A DNA stretch of 64,000 nt from Cerioporus squamosus. Taxonomy: Eukaryota > Basidiomycota > Agaricomycetes > Polyporales > Polyporaceae. Under the pieces are notes generated by a model. The model saw nothing but the letters and a program-made list of their open reading frames with translations. It was not told the DNA's origin and ran no database searches. A program made the translations under genes and the position numbers. This document shows, piece by piece, positions 12,171 to 23,264 of the stretch (its first letter is position 1; each line of letters starts with the position of its first letter). The DNA lies in assembly GCA_022592435.1 (NCBI GenBank), contig JABYQS010000118.1:55211-119210 (forward strand), written 5' to 3'.

Positions 12171-14406
12171 ATGGCTGCCGCAGCCACTTCCCCTTTACCT
12201 GTCCTTCTCCCTACACGGTCACTGCCCTCGCAAGATGCTGGAACTGTCGGGTGGCGGCCTAAGCGGAACCTGGAGATCCCCAATCCTCCTCCGCCGGAGG
12301 ACCCGAAAGCAATGGAGATGGACATGGCCAGACAGCTGGCGGACGGTAAGCCGGTGAAGAAAGTTCGGCCGCGGAGAACGGTTGACTACGGCGGTGCTTT
12401 GGGAAGGTGGACACTGGTGAGTTACCATGTTCTTGACATATAGCCTTTTCTTCGTGATGCGCGCGTGTCTGCCCAACCTGGCCCCTCCTATGCGAGTCCT
12501 CACATGGGACAGAACTTTTCGTTGTGCAGTTACCCGCTGTATGGCACCAAGGAACCGTCTATATTTGCTGAATCGTAGTGACGCATGAATGCTGACTCTT
12601 TCTCGCCCAGTTGCGCAAGATGCGGCCAACCTCGACATACGTGCCGCATTTGCGGCCTGCACCGCCGTATATCATCGATGTAGGGGCGGAGTCTTGGGAA
12701 TGTACGGAGTATACAGAGACTCAATATATCTCGTGTGCAGCTCCTACCACCGAAGGCGTACCCAGACAACCCGTCCACGTCCTTGTGCACAAAGTTCGTG
12801 CACACGTCAACGAACAAGATCAGATGCCCAGTCAACTGCGTAGTGGTCAGTCGCACAGGACTCACCTTTACTTGTGAGACAAACGCTGACTGAGTGCTTC
12901 ACACAGTGGACTCCGGAGGCAAGACGAATATTGACGGGCTCGACGAGCGGCGAGTTCACGCTCTGGAATGGGCTAACGTTCAACTTCGAGACCATCCTCC
13001 AAGCGCACGACTCGGCCGTCCGGACGATGCAGTTCACGCACTCCGGGGCGTTCCTTGCGTCTGCCGACCAGAGCGGTGTCATCAAGTACTTCCAGCCCAA
13101 CATGAACAACCTGACGCAGTGGACCGGCCATCGAGAGGCGATCCGCGGACTCAGCTTCAGTCCAGACGACAACCGGTTTGCTACTGCGAGCGACGACTCG
13201 ACCATCCGTCTGTGGTCTTTCGAGGAGCAGCGAGCCGAGCGGACACTGACAGGTTCGCCAGCTACATCATTCTACGGGCAATGAAATGCTCACTGCCCCG
13301 ATAGGCCACGGTTGGGACGTCAAGTGTGTGGAGTGGCACCCTACGAAAGGCCTCCTGGTGTCCGGTAGTAAAGACAACATGATCAAGTTCTGGGACCCTC
13401 GAACAGGAACGGTGCTGTCTACATTGTACGCTCCAAACCCGCCACAGCAATCCTTGCTATTGACACGTTGACCTACTTCCTAGGCATTACCACAAAAACA
13501 CCGTCCAAGCACTTGCGTGGTCCCCGAACGGCGACCTTGTAGCGAGTGCATCACGAGACCAGACCGTCCGGGTCTTCGACATCCGAGCCATGAAAGAGCT
13601 CCGCCTGCTCAAGGGCCACAAGAAGGAAGTCTGCTGTACGTCCGCCCTCCCTGAACTTGACCCGCACATGCTGACACCTCTGGCCCAGCCGTGGCATGGC
13701 ACCCGGTACACCCCATGCTCGTCTCCGGAGGCTCCGAGGGGTCAATCCTCCATTGGGATCTGTCCTCTTCGTCCGAGCCGCCGACAACACAGATCGCGTC
13801 CCAGCAGCCCGGCCCTCGCGCCACGCTCTCGCAGGCACACGACTCGAACGTCTGGGCGCTCACATACCACCCGCTCGGGCACATCCTCGTGAGCGCGTCC
13901 AACGACCACACCACGCGCTTCTGGTGCCGCGAGCGGCCGGGCGACGCGTCGTCCGTGTTCTCTGGCGGCGGAGAGAAGCCGCCCGAGGTCACGGACACGT
14001 CGGGCCAGGACGAGGACGAGGAGGCGATGGTGCCTGGCTTCGGCATCGGCGGCGGCGGCGGCGGCTGGGCGGCGTATGGTGGAGGGGGTGGGGGTGGGGT
14101 GGCGCGGTCAAGGAGGAGGAGATGCCGAACTCGTCGTCCTATGCCCCTGGGGGTGGCTACCAGTCGCAGGCGCCGAGCGCGATGGACACGAGCGAGGACT
14201 TCCTGCCAGGGCTTGGAGGGTTCGAGAGCTCGGGGTCGGTGGCGGGGAGGCAGGCTGGCCCATTGCCGTCGCAAGAGGATATGTTTGGGCAGGGCGGCAG
14301 TGGCGGCGATGGAGACGTGTACGAGAACAGAGGTCGTGGTAGGAGATGGGGCCGTGGAGGTGGCGGCGGCGGTGGACATGGCGGTGGACGCCGTGGTAGA
14401 TACTGA
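12171..14406 (+). CDS. PFS2: Polyadenylation factor subunit Pfs2/WDR33 (WD40)
   Basis: Seven exons (12171-12416, 12611-12679, 12741-12845, 12907-13252, 13305-13435, 13484-13635, 13689-14406) give about 588 aa. The N-terminal [13 protein letters not shown] segment and the [17 protein letters not shown] stretch are diagnostic of Pfs2/WDR33 in the cleavage and polyadenylation factor. Six to seven WD40 repeats follow, with repeated GH...WD-type units such as [14 protein letters not shown] and [16 protein letters not shown]33 reads the AAUAAA signal with CPSF30; Pfs2 is the yeast scaffold. The tail is Gly-rich and ends in a GRRGRY RGG-like segment. To reach that tail the frame must change by one base within the G tract near 14075-14105. 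Without the change the frame runs to 14470 with an odd Arg-rich tail. Confidence 0.9.
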
Positions 14407-14589
14407 TAGTTGCTCCGAGTCCCCTGAGCCCGACGAGAACCAGACTTCATGTGTGCGCGCGAGCATGTAAGCTTGTTAAGTGGAGGGATCCTGCAATGTT
14501 GTTCTGCGTCTCTGTTATGTGAAAACTCATGTTCGCATGGAGCTGCACATGTCATGTTGGTACTAGTGTTTGCACGCGTACTTTTAATG

Positions 14590-16355
14590 CTACTCGTGAA
14601 TAGTAAGAGAGACAACCTCCTCCCCAATATCCCCAAACCACTTCTTCTGACGTTGAGGCTCTCTGTCCATCGCCGATTTGCAGTCCTCGAGCGACATGAA
14701 ACCAAATGTCATATGACGGACCACGATACTGAGTACCGTCAGCTCGGGTGCCCCGTGCGCCTTCCTCCGCTCGAGGACATCCAGGACTCTGTCGCAGAGC
14801 CCAGAGGGACTTGTAGGACCGGTACGTTTGTGGTACACGCAGTCTGCTCTACCACCGAAGTAGCAGCGGATGTGCAGCTCCTGTAAGCAGGGGCATAGCG
14901 CCTGAGTGGAGTCGGGCGCGACCAGACTCTGTGCGCATGTGCCGAGCAGAGGGAGCATAAGCTCTGTCTCGTTATCCCCCGTGAGTTCCAGACGGCTCAG
15001 GCGAGGAAGGCAAGGGAGCAGTGTCCGCTGAGCCTCCCTCAAGTCATCTACCTCGCGCTGCTCCTAGAACTGACCCGGCCAGGTCTCGACGGCGAGAGCA
15101 GTAATGGCGGTGTTTGCGGAGCGCCAAGCGAGCATTCCTGCGAATATTCGAAGCTCGTGAGCCTGGCAGGATGTTATGAAGGACGCGTCTTGAAGCTTTG
15201 AAGATGCATCAGGTTCCTGTCGCCCGTGAACGTCTTGAGGTGCAGGATGCCCAAGATGTCCTCGTAATGCATACGATCCGCGGCTGCGAAGTGGAGGAAC
15301 GTGGACAGATTCGCCGGTAGCATGTCTCGAAACCATACCCCATCGCAAGCACAGGAGTATGACAGGTGCACCGTGCATGTCGCGGTAGTATTCTAGACAT
15401 GAGTTGCCGATGACCGGATACGGTGAGGGTGCGCAGATGTGCGAGTTCGATCGATCGTTCGGATGTCGAGGGGATCCTCTGCGATGGACGTTCCGGAGAG
15501 GGACAGGTCTTGAACCGCGCGGCACTGTGCCAGCGTTCCTATCCATGCACCTAGGTTTGGACGTGATGTCGTGCATGACTCGCAGTCGCAAACGAAGAGA
15601 CTGAGGTGCTGTAGTTGGGGACCAAAGCCGTCCATTTAGATGAACGAGTTTGGATGATGCAACTTGCGCAGTTGGGGAAGTCGCTCGGCCTTGAGCGCGA
15701 CAGAATCCCCCGTGCGAGCAGGAGATTCATTGTGGTATATCGATAGATCTTCCAGCAGTGGCATGTCTGCGCCGAGCAAGTGATTCAACGCCTTGACTGC
15801 TGACTTGGAGCTGTCGAGGTGCACTTCGAGTGTAGAAAACCGACAGGTATGGGGCAAGAGAGTAGTCACGATTGACGGGTGGAAGTGGTCCAAACGAAGT
15901 GGGAGCGGACCCGACCCAGTTAGCGAGAGGAGGATCCTCGTGATGGCGCCCTCTCGTTCCGGACTACGGGGCTTTCTCCTTCCGGCTAGTACACCAGCCC
16001 AGGTGGCGGGCGTGCGGAAAAGCAAAGACCGCCAATACCTACACACCTCGAGGACCTCGAGTGGATTCTGATACAAATGCGGGTATGAACCACTGACGAC
16101 CGGAAACTGGCTGAAGACCTCAATGAGGACCTCGGGAGAGAGTTTCCGATTGTGTGATGGGGGCAGCAGAGTTGTAGTCACGATGGTTCTGAGCGAGCCG
16201 ATGCGCTTCGTGTATTCTTCGATTCTGGCGGCCGCCCATTCCTGTACCTGCGAAGGATCCAATGCGCTGAGACGGGACAGGTCGTCCACCGGCAAGTCTG
16301 AACGATGGGTGCGGAGTCCTGCATGAGCGGTGGCGATATACTCGAGTTGAGGCAT
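14590..16355 (-). pseudogene. Decayed F-box protein gene
   Basis: The 5' part (16355-15636) encodes an F-box-like segment, KLSPEVLIEVFSQFP, followed by VCRYWRSLLFRTPATWAGV, typical of large agaricomycete F-box/LRR-like families. The frame then hits an in-frame TAA at about 15636 and continues directly with a clean MDGFGPQLQHLSLFVCDCES stretch to 15393. Homologous-looking sequence then continues in other frames: a segment with FLHFAAADRMHYEDILGIL at 15174-15371, another at 15064-15160, and a C-terminal LRR-like block at 14590-15042. One stop and at least two frame changes make a functional product unlikely. F-box proteins would normally recruit substrates to SCF ligases. Unrecognised introns could explain part of the disruption, but not the TAA. 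Confidence 0.7.
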
Positions 16356-16858
16356 CTCCTAGCAGCTGCAGGTGGAGTGTACGGCTGCGAATATGGGTAT
16401 GTCAGCGTCGTCAACTTAGTTCAAGATATGACGAGTGCTGGCCCCGCAGTAGCGGTGTATACTCACATGTTGACTTATTTGACACTAAACAACGTTAACC
16501 AAGTATCATGAAGAGCACAAGGCTTAGTCTAGAAGCAGTTGTACAGCGTGTAGGGGTGCAGCGAGGGGTCGCCGCAGTTTTCTGAGTCTGAAAACCGACC
16601 AGGGAGAAGACGAGTCTGAATGCTGTCTTCCGTTACGCTGCTTACAAGCCTACCTACGAGTGGGGAAGTTGACTGTAGTGACGTTCCGGAAAGTTGTGAG
16701 GTCCACGCGGAGACTGAGGAGGACAGGAGTCGGACGGAGGATGTCGACGTCGGACTGCAGGCGCGTGCAACGCGGTCAGGTGATACGAGAGCAGGCGCCG
16801 GATACGTCACCGTGGCTGAACCCGGCGAGTGGCACTTGCAGTGACGCGCCTCCTCGTC
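16356..16858. other. Intergenic region upstream of the GFA gene
   Basis: About 500 bp between the starts of the minus-strand F-box pseudogene and the GFA-family gene. The part around 16440-16520 is AT-rich and may hold promoter elements. A frame on the minus strand stays open across this region and the neighbouring gene, but its translation is a shadow. Confidence 0.4.
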
Positions 16859-18079
16859 ATGCACCCAGCGGCCGTGGATATGTGCGCGGTGCGGGGTTCC
16901 AGGCCCCCAAATGCTCGCTTTCGTCTCTCGACCGTGCAGCGCAGCAAGTACACTCGCGTTCAGAGCACGACATCCACTTCGTCTGCCACCGACTTCCTCA
17001 TCCACGACCAGACGTCGCCCCGTCATGCCCTCGCACGACCAGGTCCACCCAACGTCCACCCCGAGACCAAGAAGCGCAAACCGGATGAGGCTGGCCACTC
17101 GGACGTACTCCATCCTCCTCCAGAAGACGACCCTTCGAGAGAGCCCCAGAAGGCGTTTCCGGACACCGGCTGGCGCGGTCCCATCCCCAGCCAGAACGGA
17201 GGTGATTACGAGGAGGACTTCATGCACAAGCCGCCATACGAGTGGAAGAGCGAGGGTGACTTGTTCAAGCCCAAGTACTACTCGTGCGTCTGCAGATCCT
17301 GGAGAGTAGTGCACCCATACTGACGCATGTGCCCGGAGTCCAGTGAGTGCTGGTGCGGGAACGTCGCGTTCGAGTTCCATGGGGACCCCGTGGACGCGAA
17401 GCACTGTCACTGCAAGCAATGCCAGCACCTTCACGGCGCTCCTTTTCAGTGGGCCGTTATCTTTCCCAAGGTGCGTGACGCCTTCATGTGCCAAGTCTTC
17501 TTTGGCAATGCGCCGGAAGGTTGCTGAAGGCATCTCCCAGACGTCTGTCCGCATGGTCAAGAACGTGAACAACAGTCTACACTTCTTCTCCACGCAGAAA
17601 CGCAAAGGTGTTCACCACGTCCCGTGCAAGGTACACGATCTCTCCGCCGGCCAGCCAGCCCCCGACTCGAGAAGGTCTAACGGATGAATGTATGCGCAGG
17701 TCTCCTGCGACGAATGCCGCTCTTCGATATTCGACGAGGGCCGCAACACCGTCCTCGCGTACCCGTCTGCATTCAAGTTCCCCGACGGCAAAGTCCCACT
17801 CGACTTCCAGCCGTCCGCGCACATCTTCTACAGCGAGCGCGTCATGGAGGTGCCCGACGGCGTACCCAAGTGGTCCGGGCACAAGGGCCAGAGCGAGCTC
17901 ATGCCCGAGCTCACCACCGAGAAAGGGTATGTGTCGCCGTTGTTTGAGCCTGCATGTATGCTGGCGGATTGCTCACTCTGTGCAGGACCATGCCGAAGTA
18001 CAAGGGCAAGCCGCAGGAAGGCCAGGTGGACGAGTGTGCGGGTAACGGGCCCAAGATCGCTCGGGAAGAGTCGCATTGA
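16859..18079 (+). CDS. GFA-family (CENP-V/GFA) zinc protein
   Basis: Five exons (16859-17283, 17344-17470, 17541-17630, 17700-17936, 17996-18079) sum to an in-frame 320-aa protein. The core has the zinc-binding Cys clusters of glutathione-dependent formaldehyde-activating (GFA) proteins: CWCGNVAFEF, then HCHCKQCQHLHGAPFQW, then VSCDECRSSIFDEGRN. The fold binds structural and catalytic zinc. In bacteria some members condense glutathione with formaldehyde, but most fungal members are uncharacterised. Residues 1 to about 80 form a low-complexity Ser/Thr/Pro/Arg-rich extension and the start is uncertain: 16859 is simply the first in-frame ATG, and an upstream or alternative first exon is possible. 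A 358-codon antisense frame (16529-17605) overlaps it and is not supported. Confidence 0.82.
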
Positions 18080-18757
18080 GTCCTTGGACGGGACAGTGTA
18101 CTTACCTGGTATCATCATCTAGTCTGTGAACTCCACCGTACTTGTCATTCCTCACGGCCCACGGGGCGGCGCTGGCTCGGCGAGTACGCTTACACCCTGC
18201 TCCCCTCACTCGAGTCGTACCGTCCTCCTTGTAACTCAACAATAGCACAACACGGCGCGTCTTGGTGGCACACGTACTGAGGGACGCACGACTTGATCAG
18301 GACACTACTAGTGATTGCTACTTACTCGGATACCCTGTGAGTCTCCATCGGCCGTTGTCCCAACAGTGGGCATTTTCAATGGCTGTTGTGCGGTCCTGTT
18401 TCCTCATGTGTTACTGATATAAAGCTCTGCTCGGGAGAAGCATATGGCAGCGCGCTCGTGCGAACCCGAGTGTTTGCAAGGTATTCTCCGGAGTACTTAG
18501 CAAGTACGTCAACCTTCCATTGCACCGTATTAATATTCATTCACTGAGCCATATGCATGACAGGCCATGACCCCAAATGCATTTGTCACGACCAAAAGCA
18601 TATTGGAGATCCCTGCCCAATCGGACGCCATGTTCGGCGGACAAAAGGCTTCGATGAAGCGCTCGGTTGAACACCCTCCTCCAGCACGTTCGCTCGACCT
18701 TGAACGACAACCACTACGAGTCCAGTCCACCTTCCCTTCATTCGCAGACTTACAGCT
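18080..18757. other. Upstream region of FunK1 gene A
   Basis: A 678-bp gap. A TATA-like GATATAAAG lies near 18419, about 335 bp before the start codon of kinase A, so if used it would imply a long or spliced leader. AT-rich stretches occur near 18480-18550. Nothing coding is recognised. Confidence 0.4.
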
Positions 18758-21397
18758 ATGCCTGGTCTTGCAGACTCCACATATATCCGCATTGCTCATC
18801 AGCGCTTTCTCGACCGGTTCTGGCCGGTACCACCACCGGACTCAGTGCACTTCAAAACCCCACAATTCCACTCGACCTCTCCTCTCAGTTTTATGGTTGC
18901 TCTACAGGAGGTTGTTGAGGGTCCGAATGGACATGCGTCTGTCCAGCATTTTGTAAGTCTCAAAGCTCTACCACCCTCCTGGGCGAGTGCTTGGCCCTAA
19001 CCACCGCTGGACTTATAGGTGCAGGCCGTTCACGAGCACAACCTCGCGGAGGGTTTTCAGCTGAAGATGCTTCCCAAGGTTGTTGACAGCTACGACACGT
19101 GGGGCTATATGGAACGGCTCGAAGACGAGCGACCGGACTGGGCGAAGCCGCAGGTTATCTTCCGGTTCTGCGATGAGGACCCGTTCACAGTCCTTGACTC
19201 GTCGCGGACTTGCGAATACGAAGAGGAAGACCCAGACTACTGTCAGGCAGTCCGGGATGCGATCGCAACAGTGGTTCAAGAACGCTTCGCTGTCCGGTTC
19301 CTGACTGCCGTCTACGTTGTCATCGTACATGGGTCTGGGATTCGCTTGTCGCACTGGGACCCCTCAGGCACTGTCTTTTCTACGAGAGTTAACTACGTCA
19401 AGAATCCCGACAGCTTTGCAGACATATTCTGCCGAATCTCCATGCTCACGGACGAGCAACTAGGCCTCGACCCCACTGCCTCGCCCGTCTTCCCCGACTC
19501 CGACGAATACAGCTTGCTCAATCGACTTGCGGCGCCGCGAGAAGACGACTACCCGCTGGTGCAAGGTGCCGTCGTAGAAGGCGACCCCGCAGACTCGAGT
19601 CGCATGTTCCAGTTCCTGCGCGCACGCTATGCCAACTACGTCCACTACCCCACTGGGCCGTTCGCGAACATCGACGCGCGTTGGAAGATCGCCGTCCCTC
19701 TCGCTGACGGCAGCTCACGGCACTTCCTCGTTGCCGGTGCGATGCAGTACGAGACTGGGCCCAACCCCGACCGGCGCAACGGACGTGCCTACTTCGCCGT
19801 CGACTGCCTCACGGAGAGGGTGGTCTTCCTGAAGGATACTTGGCGACACACGGATTATATAGAGCGTGAGGGACGGGTCCTGGCCGCTCTCAATGCCGCT
19901 GGCGTGCCTCACGTCCCGAAGCTCCTATGCGAGGCGGACCTCCCGGGGCAGGAGACTTGGACTCTGACGGTGTTGGATACAGAGGAGGAACCCCGCTGCA
20001 ATACCTCCGCCTATGTGAGCGACACGACTGGTTTCGATGCAGATGACGGCGCGGTCTATGAGTCGGATGACACTGGGGGAACACTCGTGCATCTTCGGCA
20101 CTACCGCCTAGTCATCGCCGATTTGTGTGTGTCTCTGTACAGAGTGTGCAAGTCGGGGCGCCAGATTGTGGCAGCATTGAGAGACTGCATTTACGGCGAG
20201 TGACTTTCGAAGGCTCTGATGTATCCTTTCCTCAGACTCATCATAACCGCACATAGGCCATTCACAAGCCGTCGAACTCACAAGCTGGATCCATGGGGAT
20301 ATCAGCTTGCCGAACCTAATGGTTTATCCGTACGTCGAGGTGTCGGAGACCGGGATGGCGACCATCCAGTACAGTGGCGTCTTGATCGACTGGGAGCTCA
20401 GCCGGCCAGTCGATATTCCCGAATCCCGCGTTTCCAAGCGGCAGATGACGCGGGTGAGTACTTCGTCTGACTGCCTCATGTCGTGTCTGTATGCTGAATG
20501 CCGCCATGCTCTTCGTAGCGAACATGGGAATTCGTTTCGTACAAATACTGCTCCGACCCGCGCATCGGGCTCAGCATCGGAGGCGACCTCGAGTCCTTCT
20601 TCTACGTGCTTCTTCACTTCGCCGTCTGGTTTCTGCGCAGCAACGTCGAGGACAGGGACCACTTCCTCCAGGAGTTTTGCAGCGTATACACCATGCCGCG
20701 CTCCCATCCCGGCACGACGTTTATCTCGGAGCACAAGACCAGCACGCTCTACAACGGTGTTCTCACGACTGGCGCGCGCTCCTGCATCCTGCTCGTGTTC
20801 TATGCAGATAGCGGCGAGAGGGCGCGGACTCCGCTCAACGGGCTCCTCAACAACCTGCTCTGGCTGTTCCACGCTTCCTTCCTACTGTACGAACGTGGGG
20901 AGCAGGCCACGATGGCCCCTCGTCCGCCCGTGCGGCCTGGCCCGTTCTTCCGCCCGTATCAAACTGACCATGAGCCGGCGGATGGACTGGTGTTGGCGAG
21001 TGACGTTGCGGGCAAGCTGTGGGACCATGCGGCGGTGCTCGAGATGTTCGATGATGCGCTGAAGAAGCCTTGGACGACGGACGACTGGGCGTATCCGCCA
21101 TTGAACGCGGTACATCAGCAGGCTGAGCAAGGTGCCACGGAGGATACACCTCAGGCTACTGAGGAACATGATGGATGCGCCGACACTGGCACCAGCTCGC
21201 ACTCGGACTCCAAGCAGTCTAAGGATGCCGCTCTCACGGAGGACGTGCTTCGACAGAAGGACCTGGAGATGCCTCTTGTTCAAGTTGAGGCACGACAGGA
21301 GGCACCGGCGACCAACTCGAAGCAGGAGAAGGTGGATCCCAGTGGGTCGGGAAAGCGCCGCCGGAATTCCTTCCGCAGCTGCACCCAACCAGGCTGA
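18758..21397 (+). CDS. FunK1-family protein kinase, copy A (divergent)
   Basis: Four exons (18758-18952, 19019-20195, 20257-20453, 20519-21397) give 815 aa. Kinase-like signals: VVFLKDTWR (candidate ATP-site Lys), an EGRVLAAL helix with a Glu, the catalytic loop WIHGDISLPNLM and LIDWEL in place of DFG. The segment GGDLESFFYVLLHFAVWFLR is the conserved helix that follows in FunK1 proteins. FunK1 (Pkinase_fungal) is a mushroom-expanded family of unknown substrate. The HxD motif is HGD, not HRD. The N-terminal module is strongly diverged: the residues read as a nuclease-like ExK in the other copies are FRF here. The second intron appears to use a GC donor (20196) with a normal AG; the other two are GT-AG. 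The C-terminus is acidic, then basic (GKRRRNSF). Most diverged copy of the five. Confidence 0.87.
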
Positions 21398-21620
21398 GGA
21401 GGAGACGAACGTCCTACCAAGGCGTCGTCGCGAGGAGTGTTGATATCCTTGAGGCATGGGTGTATGTTAGTCCTGTAGCATGCAGCATGCTTACCAACGT
21501 TTGTACCTCAAGTAAGGTAACTGTGTGGTTGGAAGTCGAGTGCGCATCACTGGGCCCAATGAGCTTAACCGGTTCAGTTTCGATGGGTCAGAACCCGCGC
21601 GGCTCGGTACTCCATTGAAT

Positions 21621-22197
21621 CACCACCTGGTCTCGTACCACGGTCGGTTTGAAGCCGCACCGCCACCGCGCTACCGACACGTCGGGGCATTCGTCAGGGC
21701 CCCTGACAAAAGCGCCGCCGCACATCTTTCGCGACCATTTGGGGACCGTTTCGGCTTCACTCGAAACCTCGCTCAATGAGCAGCAAATGTCAGCTTTTTG
21801 GTTCGGAGGACGTCTAAAATATGTCATTGAGGCGGCTGGCGAGAAAAAATTGAGCCCTCGAGAGGAGTAGGGACCTATATTGGCCTTCTGCTCTACTCGA
21901 GGATCTCCAAAGGCATGCTCTTGCTATTGCATAAGTACCACCCAAATCTTTACGGAAAGATACGATGTGCATCCAGGACCTTTTTCACCCCTCAACAGCC
22001 AAATGGCTTGTCAATGGAGGTAGCGTGCAGGAGATGCATGTCAGTTAGATCTCGTCCAATCTTATCTACGAGATAATTGGGCGCTTGAAGGGCGCTTGTT
22101 GTCAGCGGGGGTCCTCTGTACGAAATGCCCCAGACGTGTCGGTAAGCGCGGTGGTGGGGTGCGGCTTCAAACCGACCGTCTGGGTACGAGACCACCA
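21621..22197. repeat. Imperfect inverted repeat, MITE-like or fold-back element
   Basis: Arms at about 21621-21717 and 22092-22197 are reverse complements over roughly 95-105 nt with scattered small indels. Both share the core GGTCGGTTTGAAGCCGCAC and then CCGACACGTC, and end in AAGCGCC or AGCGCC. The spacer of about 370 bp has no recognised coding potential. The arrangement resembles a non-autonomous inverted-repeat transposon or fold-back element. I could not define flanking target-site duplications with confidence, so the true ends are unknown. Confidence 0.65.
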
Positions 22198-22215
22198 CGA
22201 CTGTCTTCGCGACAT

Positions 22216-22832
22216 TGGTCCTCTGAATCTGAATCTGCTACACCCTTCGATCTGCAATGTCTGAATTGCATAAGAAGCTCTTCCGATATTGTCGTGCTGG
22301 TCTTGGCTGCCGCAATGCAAGATACCGCTCAGAAGGTCCTCAAACTTGGAAGTATTGGCACGCATCTGCCACCAGGATACGTACTTTGCACCTTTGCGAC
22401 CCCGTCCCATATTCCGAAGCAACGTCCTCGCACCGCTCTCGAGTATGAAACCATCATCGTCTCCCTGCATACGGTACGTTGCCTCCAACATGACGCCCCG
22501 TCTGCGACTCCATTCGCGCTTTCCCTTCATCCGGCTCTGTATCACACCCAAGGCGTTGGCTACTCTCAATCTCTCTGGGGCACGGATCGTACCCGCGGTG
22601 ATACGCTGAATCTTCACCTTTCGACGCCGTAGTCAGATGCAAGGGGGCTGGCGACATCAACGTCAACGCCCTGCGGTCCCCCGCATAGTTCGCGTACACC
22701 AAGGCAAACATCCACCTGGCCGTCTCTTGCACGAACTGGTTGCTGAGCGCTGAGGCCTCTGGGTACTCGCCTGTTTCCAAGCATAGACCACGGACGCAAG
22801 TCAAACTTCACATCCATCAAGGCGGTAATCAT
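22216..22832 (-). pseudogene. Frameshifted ORF remnant of unknown family
   Basis: Two overlapping minus-strand frames read like one interrupted protein. One (22454-22804) contains SNQFVQETARWMFALVYANY. It passes near 22620 into another frame (down to about 22216) with KIQRITAGTIRAPERLRVAN and GFILESGARTLLRNMGRGRK. Both parts have balanced composition, unlike shadow frames nearby. One frame change is needed and no good intron explains it. The remnant abuts the right arm of the inverted repeat, so it may be cargo of that element or a host gene it damaged. I do not recognise the family. Confidence 0.4.
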
Positions 22833-23264
22833 CGTTACGCTCAGCTTTAGGTCTGCATTTCCAGTACATACCCGTCATCTTGCCATCTACTCACTGTCAC
22901 ACAGATATTGAGAAAGTGCCACCGAATGGCTATGGTCCCGACGTTACTTAAGCGGTCAATGAGGAAGACAACGAATCCATTAGCGCCCTTCTCTTGGTTG
23001 TGGCTACCGAGCCCGACGCTTTGTACCCGTGCTTGGTTCGACCGTTGACCGCCGCTTTTGCTCTGCGTGCGCTTTCAGCGGCGGCCTTGTTCAGCGGGCT
23101 CCCACCGACATCTGACATCATAAAAACATCAGCTCCGGCGCACGCCTTCCTACCCAACTCTACTACCGACCACATCCTCGCGCCACACGCTTGTCTTTGC
23201 CCCGAGCACCGACATGCAGTACCTCTTCCTTGCGTGCTACCCTCCGTGGCTTCTTTCGACCATC
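22833..23264. other. Short intergenic stretch before the hypothetical gene
   Basis: 432 bp between the ORF remnant and the hypothetical gene. It probably includes that gene's promoter. No clear motif is seen. Confidence 0.35.

Noticed and set aside
13691..14470. Arg-rich C-terminal tail of PFS2 ending at 14470
   Set aside because: Composition changes abruptly after the G tract, while the neighbouring frame gives a Gly/acidic tail ending GRRGRY as expected for an RNA-processing factor.
15793..16071. Plus-strand frame inside the F-box region
   Set aside because: It is antisense to clearly F-box-like sequence and has no motif of its own.
16529..17605. A 358-codon open frame antisense to the GFA-family gene
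   Set aside because: It mirrors exons and introns of a gene with clear zinc-binding motifs, has no domain signal and crosses splice sites of the plus-strand gene. It is a GC-rich shadow.
22096..22632. Plus-strand frame across the right arm of the inverted repeat
   Set aside because: The minus strand has the more protein-like sequence; this frame is repeat-derived and lacks motifs.
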